Assembly: GCA_015259235.1 (NCBI GenBank)
Contig: JABZGM010000085.1
Span: 1-8,569, forward strand
Direction: 5' to 3'
DNA from: Alloprevotella sp.
GTDB taxonomy: Bacteria; Bacteroidota; Bacteroidia; Bacteroidales; Bacteroidaceae
Length of the DNA stretch: 8,569 nt
Shown here: in pieces, positions 1-5,216 of the stretch
Layout of the letters: every line of letters begins with the position of its first letter
Numbering within the stretch: the stretch's first letter is position 1
The notes under the pieces: generated by a model
The model's input: the letters and a program-made list of their open reading frames with translations, nothing else
Database searches by the model: none
What the model was told of the DNA's origin: nothing
Program-made: the position numbers and the translations under genes

Positions 1-39
1 GTATAGAAGAAGATAGTAAGAAGTTTCGACAATATCAAA

Positions 40-1584
40 TTATCGTTTTAGTCTTCTTGCATCATCGTACTCATCATATCCTGGTTTTCCAACTTCCCAT
101 TCTCTGTTAGCCCCACTTCCGCTGCTTTTTCCTCGCTTATTGCGTGGAAGAACATTATGCACATGCATTGCTGCTTCTTCTTTCTTGCTTTCTTTATCCT
201 TGTTATTGTTATCCCCCATGTCTTGTACCATTTCTCTATGATAATTGTGTGCTGCGATAACCATATTATGAGTATCAATAGCATACACCTGACCTTGGAA
301 TTTGATGTAATTTAGCCTATCATCGTCTTCTCCCATCTTTGAAATGAAATCTCTGTGTTCCTCAAGAAAACTCTGCTGCGTTTCTGTAAAATCCCCCATT
401 CTTTTGTTGGACACGTCCTCACTTTTAATTTTGAAGAACTCGCCTAATGCTTCCTTCGCTTGTTCGTCAGCGAATGCAAATCGAGAGACTTTGGCGACCT
501 TAAAGTTATACTTTAGGGCTTCACGCATATATTCTGGTATGACATACTCAGTTCCTTTATAATGCACAACTCCTTCTTTATACCAACCTCCGTAAAACTC
601 CTTTAGGTTACAATTAAGTTCATGAGGAGTTAACTTTGGATTGGCTTCCATCTGAGCATCCACAAAAGCTTCCATGCGTTTCAGCTTCTCTTCTGGTGCC
701 TCGAACTGCAAGAGCGTTGATAGTTTCACAACAGCACTACCTTTCACCACCTGTTTTAGACGATTGTCTATGATAAAATATCCACGTGGATTATCCTTGC
801 CACCCAAAAATACCAAGTCCACCCCAAACTCTCGTTTCATGGCTTTTTGCAATTCCTCTTTGCAACAACTAAGGTCACGATACTTAAGCAGCCAAGCCTT
901 TAGTCGATTTCGATGTTTCTTATCTATTTTCTCCTCTTTTGATGCTGCGTTGTCTAGAATAGTACTTAAGGGAAAAGTAGCTTGGTACGCTCCATTGCGC
1001 GCTATCTTCATTACTTCCCCCTCTTGTTTTACATCATACCCTCTAGCTTCCATGATGGCTCTCCATTCTCCTATAGAAGAAAAACGATACTCCAAAGAAT
1101 CTCTTACGGCTTTGTTTAACTCAGCGCGTGTATCTACTCCCAGCGTTTTTTCGACAAAAGCCTTTGACCGCACCCTTTCGTGGTTGTGGTTTATCTTTCT
1201 CCCTTGTGGGTCTACTCTAGATGTGATAACGTGTATATGGTTATTGTCCGTGTCGTTATGGCTATAGATGAGTAATGGCTGTTTAAGATCAGCATAGCCC
1301 ATTTCTTTTAGCCATTTACGAGCAAAATCTACTAGTTCATCATTGTTCATTTCATCTCCTCGACAAGAGAATGCTACATGCATTTGAGGTTTCGTGATTC
1401 GTTCATTCTGCGAAGAGTAATCTATGAGTTGCTGTCTTAATTGATTTGCTGAATGTTGTTGCCCTTCTTCCAAATATCCCATATTCTCTGCCACAAGTAA
1501 ACTTGCCACACCATTTGCCACCTTCCGTTCATTATAATCTACAGCTTCAAAGGTAGGAGAAGAATAAAGAATCGAAACAATCAT
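40..1584 (-). CDS. MOB-family relaxase (mobilization nuclease)
   Basis: This 514-residue protein should nick one strand at oriT, stay covalently bound to the 5' end and pilot the strand into a recipient through another element's type IV secretion system. Seen: an N-terminal relaxase motif I with a candidate catalytic tyrosine (Tyr17 in AVDYNERKVANG), a strand with His69 (QMHVAF), and the metal-binding motif III HNDTDNNHIHVI at about 109-120 (His109, His116, His118). This matches the relaxase/mobilization nuclease family (Pfam PF03432 type) common in Bacteroides mobilizable plasmids and transposons. The C-terminal half is family-specific, and the last ~60 residues are charged and low in complexity. 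It is second in a leftward unit after mobC, with a 154-bp gap (1585-1738) in which I see no clear promoter box. The gene looks intact, and no conjugation-pore genes are visible, so it is mobilizable rather than self-transmissible on present evidence. Confidence 0.93.
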   Translation of the reverse strand: MIVSILYSSPTFEAVDYNERKVANGVASLLVAENMGYLEEGQQHSANQLRQQLIDYSSQNERITKPQMHVAFSCRGDEMNNDELVDFARKWLKEMGYADLKQPLLIYSHNDTDNNHIHVITSRVDPQGRKINHNHERVRSKAFVEKTLGVDTRAELNKAVRDSLEYRFSSIGEWRAIMEARGYDVKQEGEVMKIARNGAYQATFPLSTILDNAASKEEKIDKKHRNRLKAWLLKYRDLSCCKEELQKAMKREFGVDLVFLGGKDNPRGYFIIDNRLKQVVKGSAVVKLSTLLQFEAPEEKLKRMEAFVDAQMEANPKLTPHELNCNLKEFYGGWYKEGVVHYKGTEYVIPEYMREALKYNFKVAKVSRFAFADEQAKEALGEFFKIKSEDVSNKRMGDFTETQQSFLEEHRDFISKMGEDDDRLNYIKFQGQVYAIDTHNMVIAAHNYHREMVQDMGDNNNKDKESKKEEAAMHVHNVLPRNKRGKSSGSGANREWEVGKPGYDEYDDARRLKR

Positions 1585-1738
1585 ATATCCAAGAATCTAG
1601 AAATGGGGAACTGTGATTTCATATAATCGTGAACTCCCATTGTGGATGAACATAACTAAAGGGAGAAAGTATATTGTAAATCTGTGATAGGGTATAACAT
1701 AAGCTATCTATACTTAAATTACAAAGAGACAGAAATCA

Positions 1739-2131
1739 TCAATCCATCGAAAGAAGTTTCGCGTAAATCATCTTCTGGTATTTCTTGCATTCCATAATAT
1801 CTTTGTGGATAGACTGAGATAACGGAATGATAGTCTCAGCAAAGTAAGATTTAGTCAAATTATCTCGAATTGCCAAACTATTAGCATGGTGCATTGCTTG
1901 GTTCAGGTTCGCAGATACACCGCGAAATTGTAAATCAAAACTCCGAAAAAGTTCTGTAAACTCCTCCAATCTAGCATACTTGCTCTTAATTTCCCTCAAG
2001 TCCAACCGCTCTACAGCGGTTCTAACCATCGAAGAAACACTGCCGAAGGCTGCTGATTTCGATGTGAATAATTTTCGTTCTGTCTCAGACAGACGGATCA
2101 GAAACTGAAATCTTCGATTTTTCTCTTTCAT
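1739..2131 (-). CDS. MobC-like relaxosome accessory protein
   Basis: A 130-residue protein resembling bacterial mobilisation protein MobC, a DNA-binding helper that opens or marks oriT for the relaxase. Seen: a basic N-terminus leading into a probable ribbon-helix-helix segment (about residues 7-40, RFQFLIRLSETERKLF then a helix to TAV), a helical middle, and GVSANLNQAMHHAN at 71-84, which matches the family's conserved G-x-N-x-NQ-x-A signature. The length is normal for the family. It is the first gene of a leftward mob unit with the relaxase 154 bp downstream. Two overlapping promoters and a perfect 16-bp palindrome lie upstream, so autoregulation through the RHH domain is a reasonable inference. 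The start at 2131 is favoured because translation from it yields the typical short basic lead-in. Confidence 0.88.
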   Translation of the reverse strand: MKEKNRRFQFLIRLSETERKLFTSKSAAFGSVSSMVRTAVERLDLREIKSKYARLEEFTELFRSFDLQFRGVSANLNQAMHHANSLAIRDNLTKSYFAETIIPLSQSIHKDIMECKKYQKMIYAKLLSMD

Positions 2132-2132
2132 A

Positions 2133-2168
2133 AAATAACGAGTTGCGAGTTATTTGACCACGAAGTGG
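2133..2168 (-). other. Candidate oriT hairpins in the mobC leader
   Basis: Two adjacent inverted repeats lie immediately upstream of the mobC start codon. The first is AAATAAC (2133-2139) and GTTATTT (2149-2155) around a 9-base loop. The second is CCAC (2158-2161) and GTGG (2165-2168) around GAA, extendable by TTG/CAA across one mismatch. Mobilizable Bacteroidales elements usually carry oriT beside the mob genes, and oriT regions typically have an inverted repeat next to nic. The call is positional plus structural: I do not recognise the nic sequence. They could instead be a translational control structure in the mobC mRNA. Confidence 0.4.
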
Positions 2169-2207
2169 CAAGGAAACTTTAGGATATACAAGAGGACCTT
2201 TAGGGCG

Positions 2208-2223
2208 TTTTGTATATACAAAA
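2208..2223. promoter_or_regulatory. Perfect 16-bp palindrome, probable operator of mobC
   Basis: TTTTGTATATACAAAA is perfectly self-complementary. It covers part of the -7 box of the downstream mobC promoter and the predicted transcription start. A bound dimer would block initiation, so an operator for MobC or another plasmid regulator is the simplest reading. The binding protein is unknown. Confidence 0.5.
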
Positions 2224-2276
2224 GTACACCTTGCTTCACATGCTGCAAAATTACAAATTTGCAGCATTCAGACAAA
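2219..2276 (-). promoter_or_regulatory. Two tandem overlapping Bacteroidetes promoters for mobC-relaxase
   Basis: On the minus strand, promoter P1 has a -33 box TTTG (2276-2273), a 19-bp spacer and a -7 box TAATTTTG (2253-2246). Promoter P2 has -7 box TACTTTTG (2226-2219), placed exactly 19 bp after the TTTG that ends the P1 -7 box, so those four bases can serve as the -33 of P2. Both agree with the Bacteroidetes consensus TTTG, 19-21 bp, TAnnTTTG. The mRNA leader to the mobC start would be about 80-110 bases and would include the oriT-like hairpins. Confidence 0.65.
2240..2267. repeat. 10-bp inverted repeat over mobC promoter P1
   Basis: ATGCTGCAAA (2240-2249) is perfectly repeated in inverse as TTTGCAGCAT (2258-2267) around an 8-base centre. 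The repeat encloses the P1 -7 box and part of its spacer. It could be a second regulator site or a cruciform-forming element. Confidence 0.5.
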
Positions 2277-2315
2277 GAAAAATGCCTATAAAAACATATA
2301 GCAAAATCATCTTTA

Positions 2316-2490
2316 TTTCTTGAAATATAGATATTTGCGTTTCTTGATTTGAGTGATTGTGTAAATGGAATTTTACAATTTCTACAATCAAGAATATTAA
2401 AAAAAATGAAATCTGTGAATGGTGATTTGTAGAATGACCTAGAAACAGATTTCGTGCCTATATGTTTCATTGAAACTTGATTTCATGAAA
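2316..2490. repeat. Cluster of TTTC-N2/3-GAAA palindromes
   Basis: Three copies of one palindromic motif lie in this non-coding stretch: TTTCTTGAAA (2316-2325, extended to a TATTTC/GAAATA pair at 2314-2327), GTTTCA-T-TGAAAC (2464-2476), and TTTCATGAAA (2481-2490). The last two are 16 bp apart and also read as a direct repeat. This looks like binding sites for a dimeric protein, but no candidate regulator other than MobC is present in the window. Confidence 0.4.
2341..2453. repeat. Two consecutive 9-bp inverted repeats
   Basis: The first pair is TTCTTGATT (2341-2349) with AATCAAGAA (2386-2394); it encloses an inner pair TGTAAA (2360-2365) with TTTACA (2372-2377). The second pair is GAAATCTGT (2408-2416) with ACAGATTTC (2445-2453). 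All arms are perfect. No credible protein is encoded here on either strand. Function unknown; possible structured RNA, recombination site or protein-binding arms. Confidence 0.45.
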
Positions 2491-2504
2491 CTCAAAAAAC
2501 AGCA

Positions 2505-2569
2505 AAAGGGGAAAAGAGTAGGCTGTATTTCCTTTGCAGAAGGTGATACAGAAAAGCGAATTCCCCTTT
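2505..2569. repeat. Concentric stem-loop, structured DNA or RNA element
   Basis: Outer arms AAAGGGGAA (2505-2513) and TTCCCCTTT (2561-2569) are perfect 9-bp complements. Symmetric 9-base spacers follow on each side. The inner hairpin (2523-2551) pairs 12 positions with one T-T mismatch and one G-T wobble: CTGTAT with ATACAG and CCTT with AAGG, around a TGCAG loop. The symmetry argues against chance. It could be a single-strand origin, a recombinase site or a small RNA. I cannot assign a family. Confidence 0.5.
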
Positions 2570-2611
2570 GCCACAAATCATGAAGCAGTTTGACATAAGT
2601 GCATTAAACTA

Positions 2612-2633
2612 GATTTCAGGGTGTCTTGAAATC
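2612..2633. repeat. 7-bp inverted repeat GATTTCA/TGAAATC
   Basis: GATTTCA (2612-2618) and TGAAATC (2627-2633) flank an 8-base centre upstream of the PH gene promoter. The arms resemble the GAAATC-type arms of the repeats further left, suggesting related sites. Confidence 0.3.
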
Positions 2634-2681
2634 CCATTTTGAGAAATCGTGAAATACAAACTTAGAAAAATACAATAATGG

Positions 2682-2713
2682 ATTGTTCACCACTAAAGAA
2701 ATTAGTACATTTG
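2682..2713 (+). promoter_or_regulatory. Promoter of the PH-domain gene
   Basis: A -7 box TACATTTG (2706-2713) matches TAnnTTTG. ATTG (2682-2685) lies 20 bp upstream and differs from the -33 consensus TTTG at one base. Transcription would start near 2720, leaving a leader of about 65 bases before the start codon. Confidence 0.55.
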
Positions 2714-2784
2714 CAATATACAGAAATGTTGTCTCTATTGACCTAGATATACTCAACCCCTCATATCCCTAACAACTATTCTCA

Positions 2785-3342
2785 ATGATGATGCCATCCA
2801 CTCCTTCAAATATCACTATACACAAAGTCACCGAAACCGTGTCTATTCAGAATGATGTATTCTCTGATATCGCAATTCGTCCCCCCTCAAAACAGTACCT
2901 CTGTGTCTTGTATGGATTCGTATGGCGGTTTCTGCCTATAGGCTTATTATTGCTGATGTGCTATCGCCATGACATGCCCCTCGCTTTTGCATTCTGCTTG
3001 CTTCCGCTTTTTGTACTTATACCTTTGACCCTCTATCGCTTGCTCTATCTTTATTCTTCAAGCTGGATCATAGGAACAGAAATAGTCTGTCAAAAGCGCG
3101 GTGTATTCTCTGCATCCACAGTCTATTTTGAACTTCGCAGAGTTACAGGATACTATGAGCAGCAAAGCTGGCTTCAGCGCCTGCTAGGGCTAAAGACTAT
3201 TCTAGTAACCTGTTCAGATAAAGGTAACCTCCTAATAGAGATAATAGGAATACCTACCGACTTCCCTTTGCTCGATGTCATCCGACAGCGTGCTGAGCGT
3301 TGCAAAAACGATAAAGGCTACACGGAATTCACCAACTTCTAA
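2785..3342 (+). CDS. Small membrane protein with bacterial PH domain
   Basis: A protein of about 185 residues. After a polar N-terminus there are two hydrophobic helices (about 39-60 and 65-90), then a soluble C-terminal domain (about 93-171) with the pattern of the bacterial pleckstrin-homology family bPH_2 (YdbS-like): SWIIGTEIVCQKRGVF, a conserved arginine in ELRRVTGYYEQQSWLQRLLG, and a final helix after IPTDFPLLDVIRQRA. Such proteins are membrane-anchored; their biochemical role is poorly known. Three in-frame ATG codons (2785, 2788, 2791) open the gene and any may start it. It stands alone between the divergent mob unit and the replication origin, so it travels with the plasmid module. 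A role in plasmid stability, entry exclusion or envelope stress would be a guess. Assignment to the fold is fairly sure; function is not. Confidence 0.8.
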   Translation: MMMPSTPSNITIHKVTETVSIQNDVFSDIAIRPPSKQYLCVLYGFVWRFLPIGLLLLMCYRHDMPLAFAFCLLPLFVLIPLTLYRLLYLYSSSWIIGTEIVCQKRGVFSASTVYFELRRVTGYYEQQSWLQRLLGLKTILVTCSDKGNLLIEIIGIPTDFPLLDVIRQRAERCKNDKGYTEFTNF

Positions 3343-3352
3343 TCTTCTTTTC

Positions 3353-3373
3353 CCTTTTGTCGAAAACAAAAGG
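3353..3373 (+). terminator. Hairpin after the PH gene, possible terminator
   Basis: CCTTTTGT (3353-3360) and ACAAAAGG (3366-3373) form a perfect 8-bp stem around CGAAA, 10 bases past the PH stop codon. No T-tract follows, so a Rho-independent role is doubtful. The TTTTGT/ACAAAA half-sites also match the mobC operator palindrome, so it may be a protein site instead. Confidence 0.4.
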
Positions 3374-3398
3374 ACGATTCTCACGCGCGCACGCGAAA

Positions 3399-3446
3399 AG
3401 CTTTAAAGCTCTATTTATATAGATATTTATCTAAGCTTTATTTACG
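3399..3446. other. AT-rich stretch, candidate DNA unwinding element
   Basis: Between the PH gene and the iterons lies an AT-rich segment opening with the perfect palindrome AGCTTTAAAGCT (3399-3410) and followed by ATTTATATAGATATTTATC. Iteron origins normally place an easily melted AT-rich region next to the Rep-binding repeats, so this is the best candidate for initial strand opening. No good DnaA box was found by eye. Confidence 0.4.
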
Positions 3447-3451
3447 AACTG

Positions 3452-3481
3452 CGACTTCCCCTGTGTTTATAGGGGGAGTCG
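3452..3481. repeat. 11-bp GC-rich hairpin in the origin region
   Basis: CGACTTCCCCT (3452-3462) pairs with AGGGGGAGTCG (3471-3481) around GTGTTTAT, with one G-T wobble. It lies 8 bases before the first iteron. Possible roles are terminator of the PH transcript (only GTTT follows), boundary of the origin, or primosome or single-strand signal. Confidence 0.5.
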
Positions 3482-3488
3482 TTTGGTG

Positions 3489-3595
3489 TATTGGGAGAAA
3501 ATAGTAAAGCTATTGGGAGGAAATAGTAAGCTATTGGGAGAAAATAGTAAAGCTATTGGGAGAAAATAGTAAGCTATTGGGAGAAAATAGTAAGT
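3489..3595. repeat. Five iterons, Rep-binding repeats of the replication origin
   Basis: Five near-identical direct repeats of the unit TATTGGGAGAAAATAGTAA begin at 3489, 3511, 3532, 3554 and 3575, giving spacings of 22, 21, 22 and 21 bp, about two helical turns, so all copies face the same side of the helix. Copy 2 differs by one base (GGGAGG). Each copy carries a short internal inverted repeat (TATT and AATA). Tandem repeats of this size directly before a Rep_3 gene are the standard layout of theta-replicating iteron plasmids. Rep binding here would start replication and probably limit rep expression, since the array ends 8 bases before the -33 box. Confidence 0.9.
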
Positions 3596-3602
3596 CACAG
3601 GA

Positions 3603-3634
3603 TTTGGCTATATGAGGAGAATTACTTACTTTTG
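3603..3634 (+). promoter_or_regulatory. Promoter of the rep gene
   Basis: TTTG (3603-3606), a 20-bp spacer and TACTTTTG (3627-3634) give a full match to the Bacteroidetes promoter. The start of transcription would be near 3640, about 45 bases before the ATG. The last iteron lies just upstream, placing the promoter under likely control by bound Rep. Confidence 0.75.
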
Positions 3635-3643
3635 CACCAAAGT

Positions 3644-3661
3644 TCCAGAGTTTAATCTGGA
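3644..3661 (+). promoter_or_regulatory. Hairpin in the rep mRNA leader
   Basis: TCCAGA (3644-3649) pairs with TCTGGA (3656-3661) around GTTTAA, at the very 5' end of the predicted rep transcript. It could affect mRNA stability or translation and so copy number. The GGAGG at its 3' edge is about 23 bases from the ATG, too far for a usual ribosome binding site. Confidence 0.35.
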
Positions 3662-3685
3662 GGAATAGTAATAACTACTGCCTTG

Positions 3686-4990
3686 ATGTGTTCTTCGCAA
3701 CACCTTCCAACCAGCGACTCACAGATAGGTATTACGATTTTCTCTATGACAGATTTTTGTTTCTGCGTTGCACCTGCTAGGTTGCAACCAAAAGAGACAG
3801 TAACGTGGAGTAATAGCCTTATCAATTCTCCTGCTGTCTTTAGTCTTCTCGAAAAGAGAGTTCTATACTTTCTCTCTCTTCAAATCAAGTATCGTTTTAT
3901 TGATAAAGGACTTGACGCGCCTGAAGCGTGGAAAGATCTTTGTTTCGAATTAACCGACCGTGATCTTGGGGTTATCGGTGGGAAAACTCATGTTCTTCAA
4001 ACTTACGAAGCACTTAGTGAGCTGGGAGAAAAGTTCATGCCAGTTTCCTACTACAATGAGAAAAAACAACTCATCCATGGTAGAGTGCATTGGGTAGATA
4101 CTTTTATGTACAACACAGAAACGAAGCGATACGAAGTACGTATGTCTCCAGAGCTGATGCCCTATCTCATCAATCTTGCAAGATCCTTTACTACGTTTTG
4201 CGCACAAACTGCTTTGTCCCTGCGTTCAAAATACTCTCAGAAACTTTACGAGTTCTGTTGTGAATACTCAGGCAATTATCGCTATCCTCGTGCAAAGTCT
4301 TATGACCTAGCTTTTAAGAAGAATGTTTTTCCTATTTGGATAGATCAATTGCGCTATTTGCTAGACTTGAGTGAAAAGCGTGATGAACGCACAGGGAAAG
4401 TCTTGTCAAAAGAGAAGTATCCAAACTACAAAGACCTCAAACGAAATGTTCTTCTTCCTGCTCAAAAGGAACTCTATGAGCTATATCACCAAGGTAATAG
4501 CGAGGTTTGGTTTGATTGTGTACCTTATCAAAAAGAAGGTCGCAAAATAGTTTCTTTGTTGTTGATTATCTATACAAAGAAACATCCGAAAGAGGGCTTA
4601 CAGAAGCTTTGGGAGGAAGGTGACGAACCTCTGAATGCTTTTGAGGAATTTACAGGTGCTGCTCTAGTCCAAAAAGAAAAACAAGCATCTTGTAGTTGCC
4701 CAGCATCCCAAGAGCTTGTCAGTCAAGTAGAGAAGAAGTTGGAAACTTATCTCGAAAGTCATGAAGTAGTGTACTATCTCAATTATATACAAACAAAGGC
4801 TGGAGGTACATACGATGCTTACAACCAAGTATTGCAAGTTCTGAAAGATAAAGAGAAACAAAAAAAGTTCCAACAAGGAACACGTGCTTATCAGCGCACA
4901 AGCATTATGCACTATGCATTACAAGAAAATCTGAAAGAATTTGGTTGGAATATACCCGAACTAAAACGCAGAACATTTTGTTCTGCCTGA
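3686..4990 (+). CDS. Rep_3-family plasmid replication initiator
   Basis: A protein of about 434 residues that should bind the iterons just upstream and start theta replication. Seen: the first winged-helix domain starting at about residues 40-70 with the family pattern WSNSLINSPAVFSLLEKRVLYFL, and a second domain from about 180 with LRSKYSQKLYEFCCEY and later YKDLKRNVLLPAQKELYEL, both typical of RepB/RepA initiators (Pfam Rep_3) in Bacteroidetes plasmids. A long charged C-terminal tail follows residue ~300. The start is uncertain: ATG 3686 is chosen (TTG 3683 adjoins it), but ATG 3746 would remove a Cys/Ser-rich lead not typical of the family. No frameshift or stop is seen, so the initiator appears functional even though chromosomal genes follow on the right. 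Confidence 0.9.
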   Translation: MCSSQHLPTSDSQIGITIFSMTDFCFCVAPARLQPKETVTWSNSLINSPAVFSLLEKRVLYFLSLQIKYRFIDKGLDAPEAWKDLCFELTDRDLGVIGGKTHVLQTYEALSELGEKFMPVSYYNEKKQLIHGRVHWVDTFMYNTETKRYEVRMSPELMPYLINLARSFTTFCAQTALSLRSKYSQKLYEFCCEYSGNYRYPRAKSYDLAFKKNVFPIWIDQLRYLLDLSEKRDERTGKVLSKEKYPNYKDLKRNVLLPAQKELYELYHQGNSEVWFDCVPYQKEGRKIVSLLLIIYTKKHPKEGLQKLWEEGDEPLNAFEEFTGAALVQKEKQASCSCPASQELVSQVEKKLETYLESHEVVYYLNYIQTKAGGTYDAYNQVLQVLKDKEKQKKFQQGTRAYQRTSIMHYALQENLKEFGWNIPELKRRTFCSA

Positions 4991-5005
4991 ATCAATGATA
5001 TAAAA

Positions 5006-5072
5006 GTCTAGCATAAATACGCAGGGTGTACTAGAATCTGGAACTTAGAGTTCACTCTAAGCATAGCTAGAC
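5006..5072. repeat. Nested inverted repeats after rep
   Basis: Outer arms GTCTAGC (5006-5012) and GCTAGAC (5066-5072) enclose a tight hairpin CTTAGAG-TTCA-CTCTAAG (5044-5061), 7 bp in the stem. No T-tract follows the inner hairpin. It may be a termination region or part of an element-end structure. Confidence 0.45.
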
Positions 5073-5113
5073 AACAAAGGAACGTAGCGAAGCGGTGTAC
5101 TACGGCTCTGGAA
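5025..5113. repeat. Duplicated GGTGTACTA...TCTGGAA motif
   Basis: GGTGTACTA, 3 bases, TCTGGAA at 5025-5043 recurs as GGTGTACTA, 4 bases, TCTGGAA at 5094-5113, 69 bp apart in the same direction. One copy lies within each of the two neighbouring hairpin structures. It could be recombinase arm-type sites or a repeated RNA motif. Confidence 0.45.
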
Positions 5114-5147
5114 AGGCCTTACGACTTCAACTACGTTCCTTATTTTT
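5077..5147 (+). terminator. Long stem-loop with T-tract after rep
   Basis: AAGGAACGTAG (5077-5087) and CTACGTTCCTT (5131-5141) form a perfect 11-bp stem, and ATTTTT follows directly. The 43-base interior can pair further, including GAAG (5089-5092) with CTTC (5125-5128). The stem plus T-tract fits a terminator for rep, but the large branched interior is unusual and would also fit a small structured RNA that ends here. Confidence 0.5.
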
Positions 5148-5214
5148 GTATCTATGAAGAACACATTTATCCATTGATAAATGTCAACACCTTCCGAGCG
5201 GTTCTTCAGATACA
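5147..5214. repeat. Bulged inverted repeat abutting the tRNA-Asn 3' end
   Basis: TGTATCT-AT-GAAGAAC (5147-5162) pairs with GTTCTTCAGATACA (5201-5214), leaving a 2-base bulge. Inside lies a perfect 9-bp hairpin, ACATTTATC (5163-5171) and GATAAATGT (5176-5184) around CATT. The right arm ends two bases from the tRNA. It may be the tRNA 3' trailer structure or the end of an integrated element. Confidence 0.5.
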
Positions 5215-5216
5215 AG

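Noticed and set aside
1..13. Similarity of the first bases (GTATAGAAGAAG) to the dyad arm GTATCTGAAGAAC near the tRNA, as a possible left attachment site
   Set aside because: The match is short and imperfect, and the true left flank lies outside the window, so it cannot be tested here.
674..1267. 197-codon plus-strand frame opposite the relaxase
   Set aside because: It is antisense to the conserved relaxase coding region, and its translation has no recognisable motif.
2085..2470. Two minus-strand reading frames (2085-2267 and 2150-2470) upstream of mobC
   Set aside because: They overlap each other, the mobC start, the tandem promoters and several inverted repeats. The translations are rich in Phe, Cys, Ile and Lys with no domain pattern.
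3489..3595. CRISPR array
   Set aside because: The repeats are contiguous with no spacers, and they sit before a Rep_3 gene, which fits iterons.
5006..5141. Integron attC site
   Set aside because: The hairpins lack the required RYYYAAC and GTTRRRY core sites, and no integron integrase or gene cassette is present.
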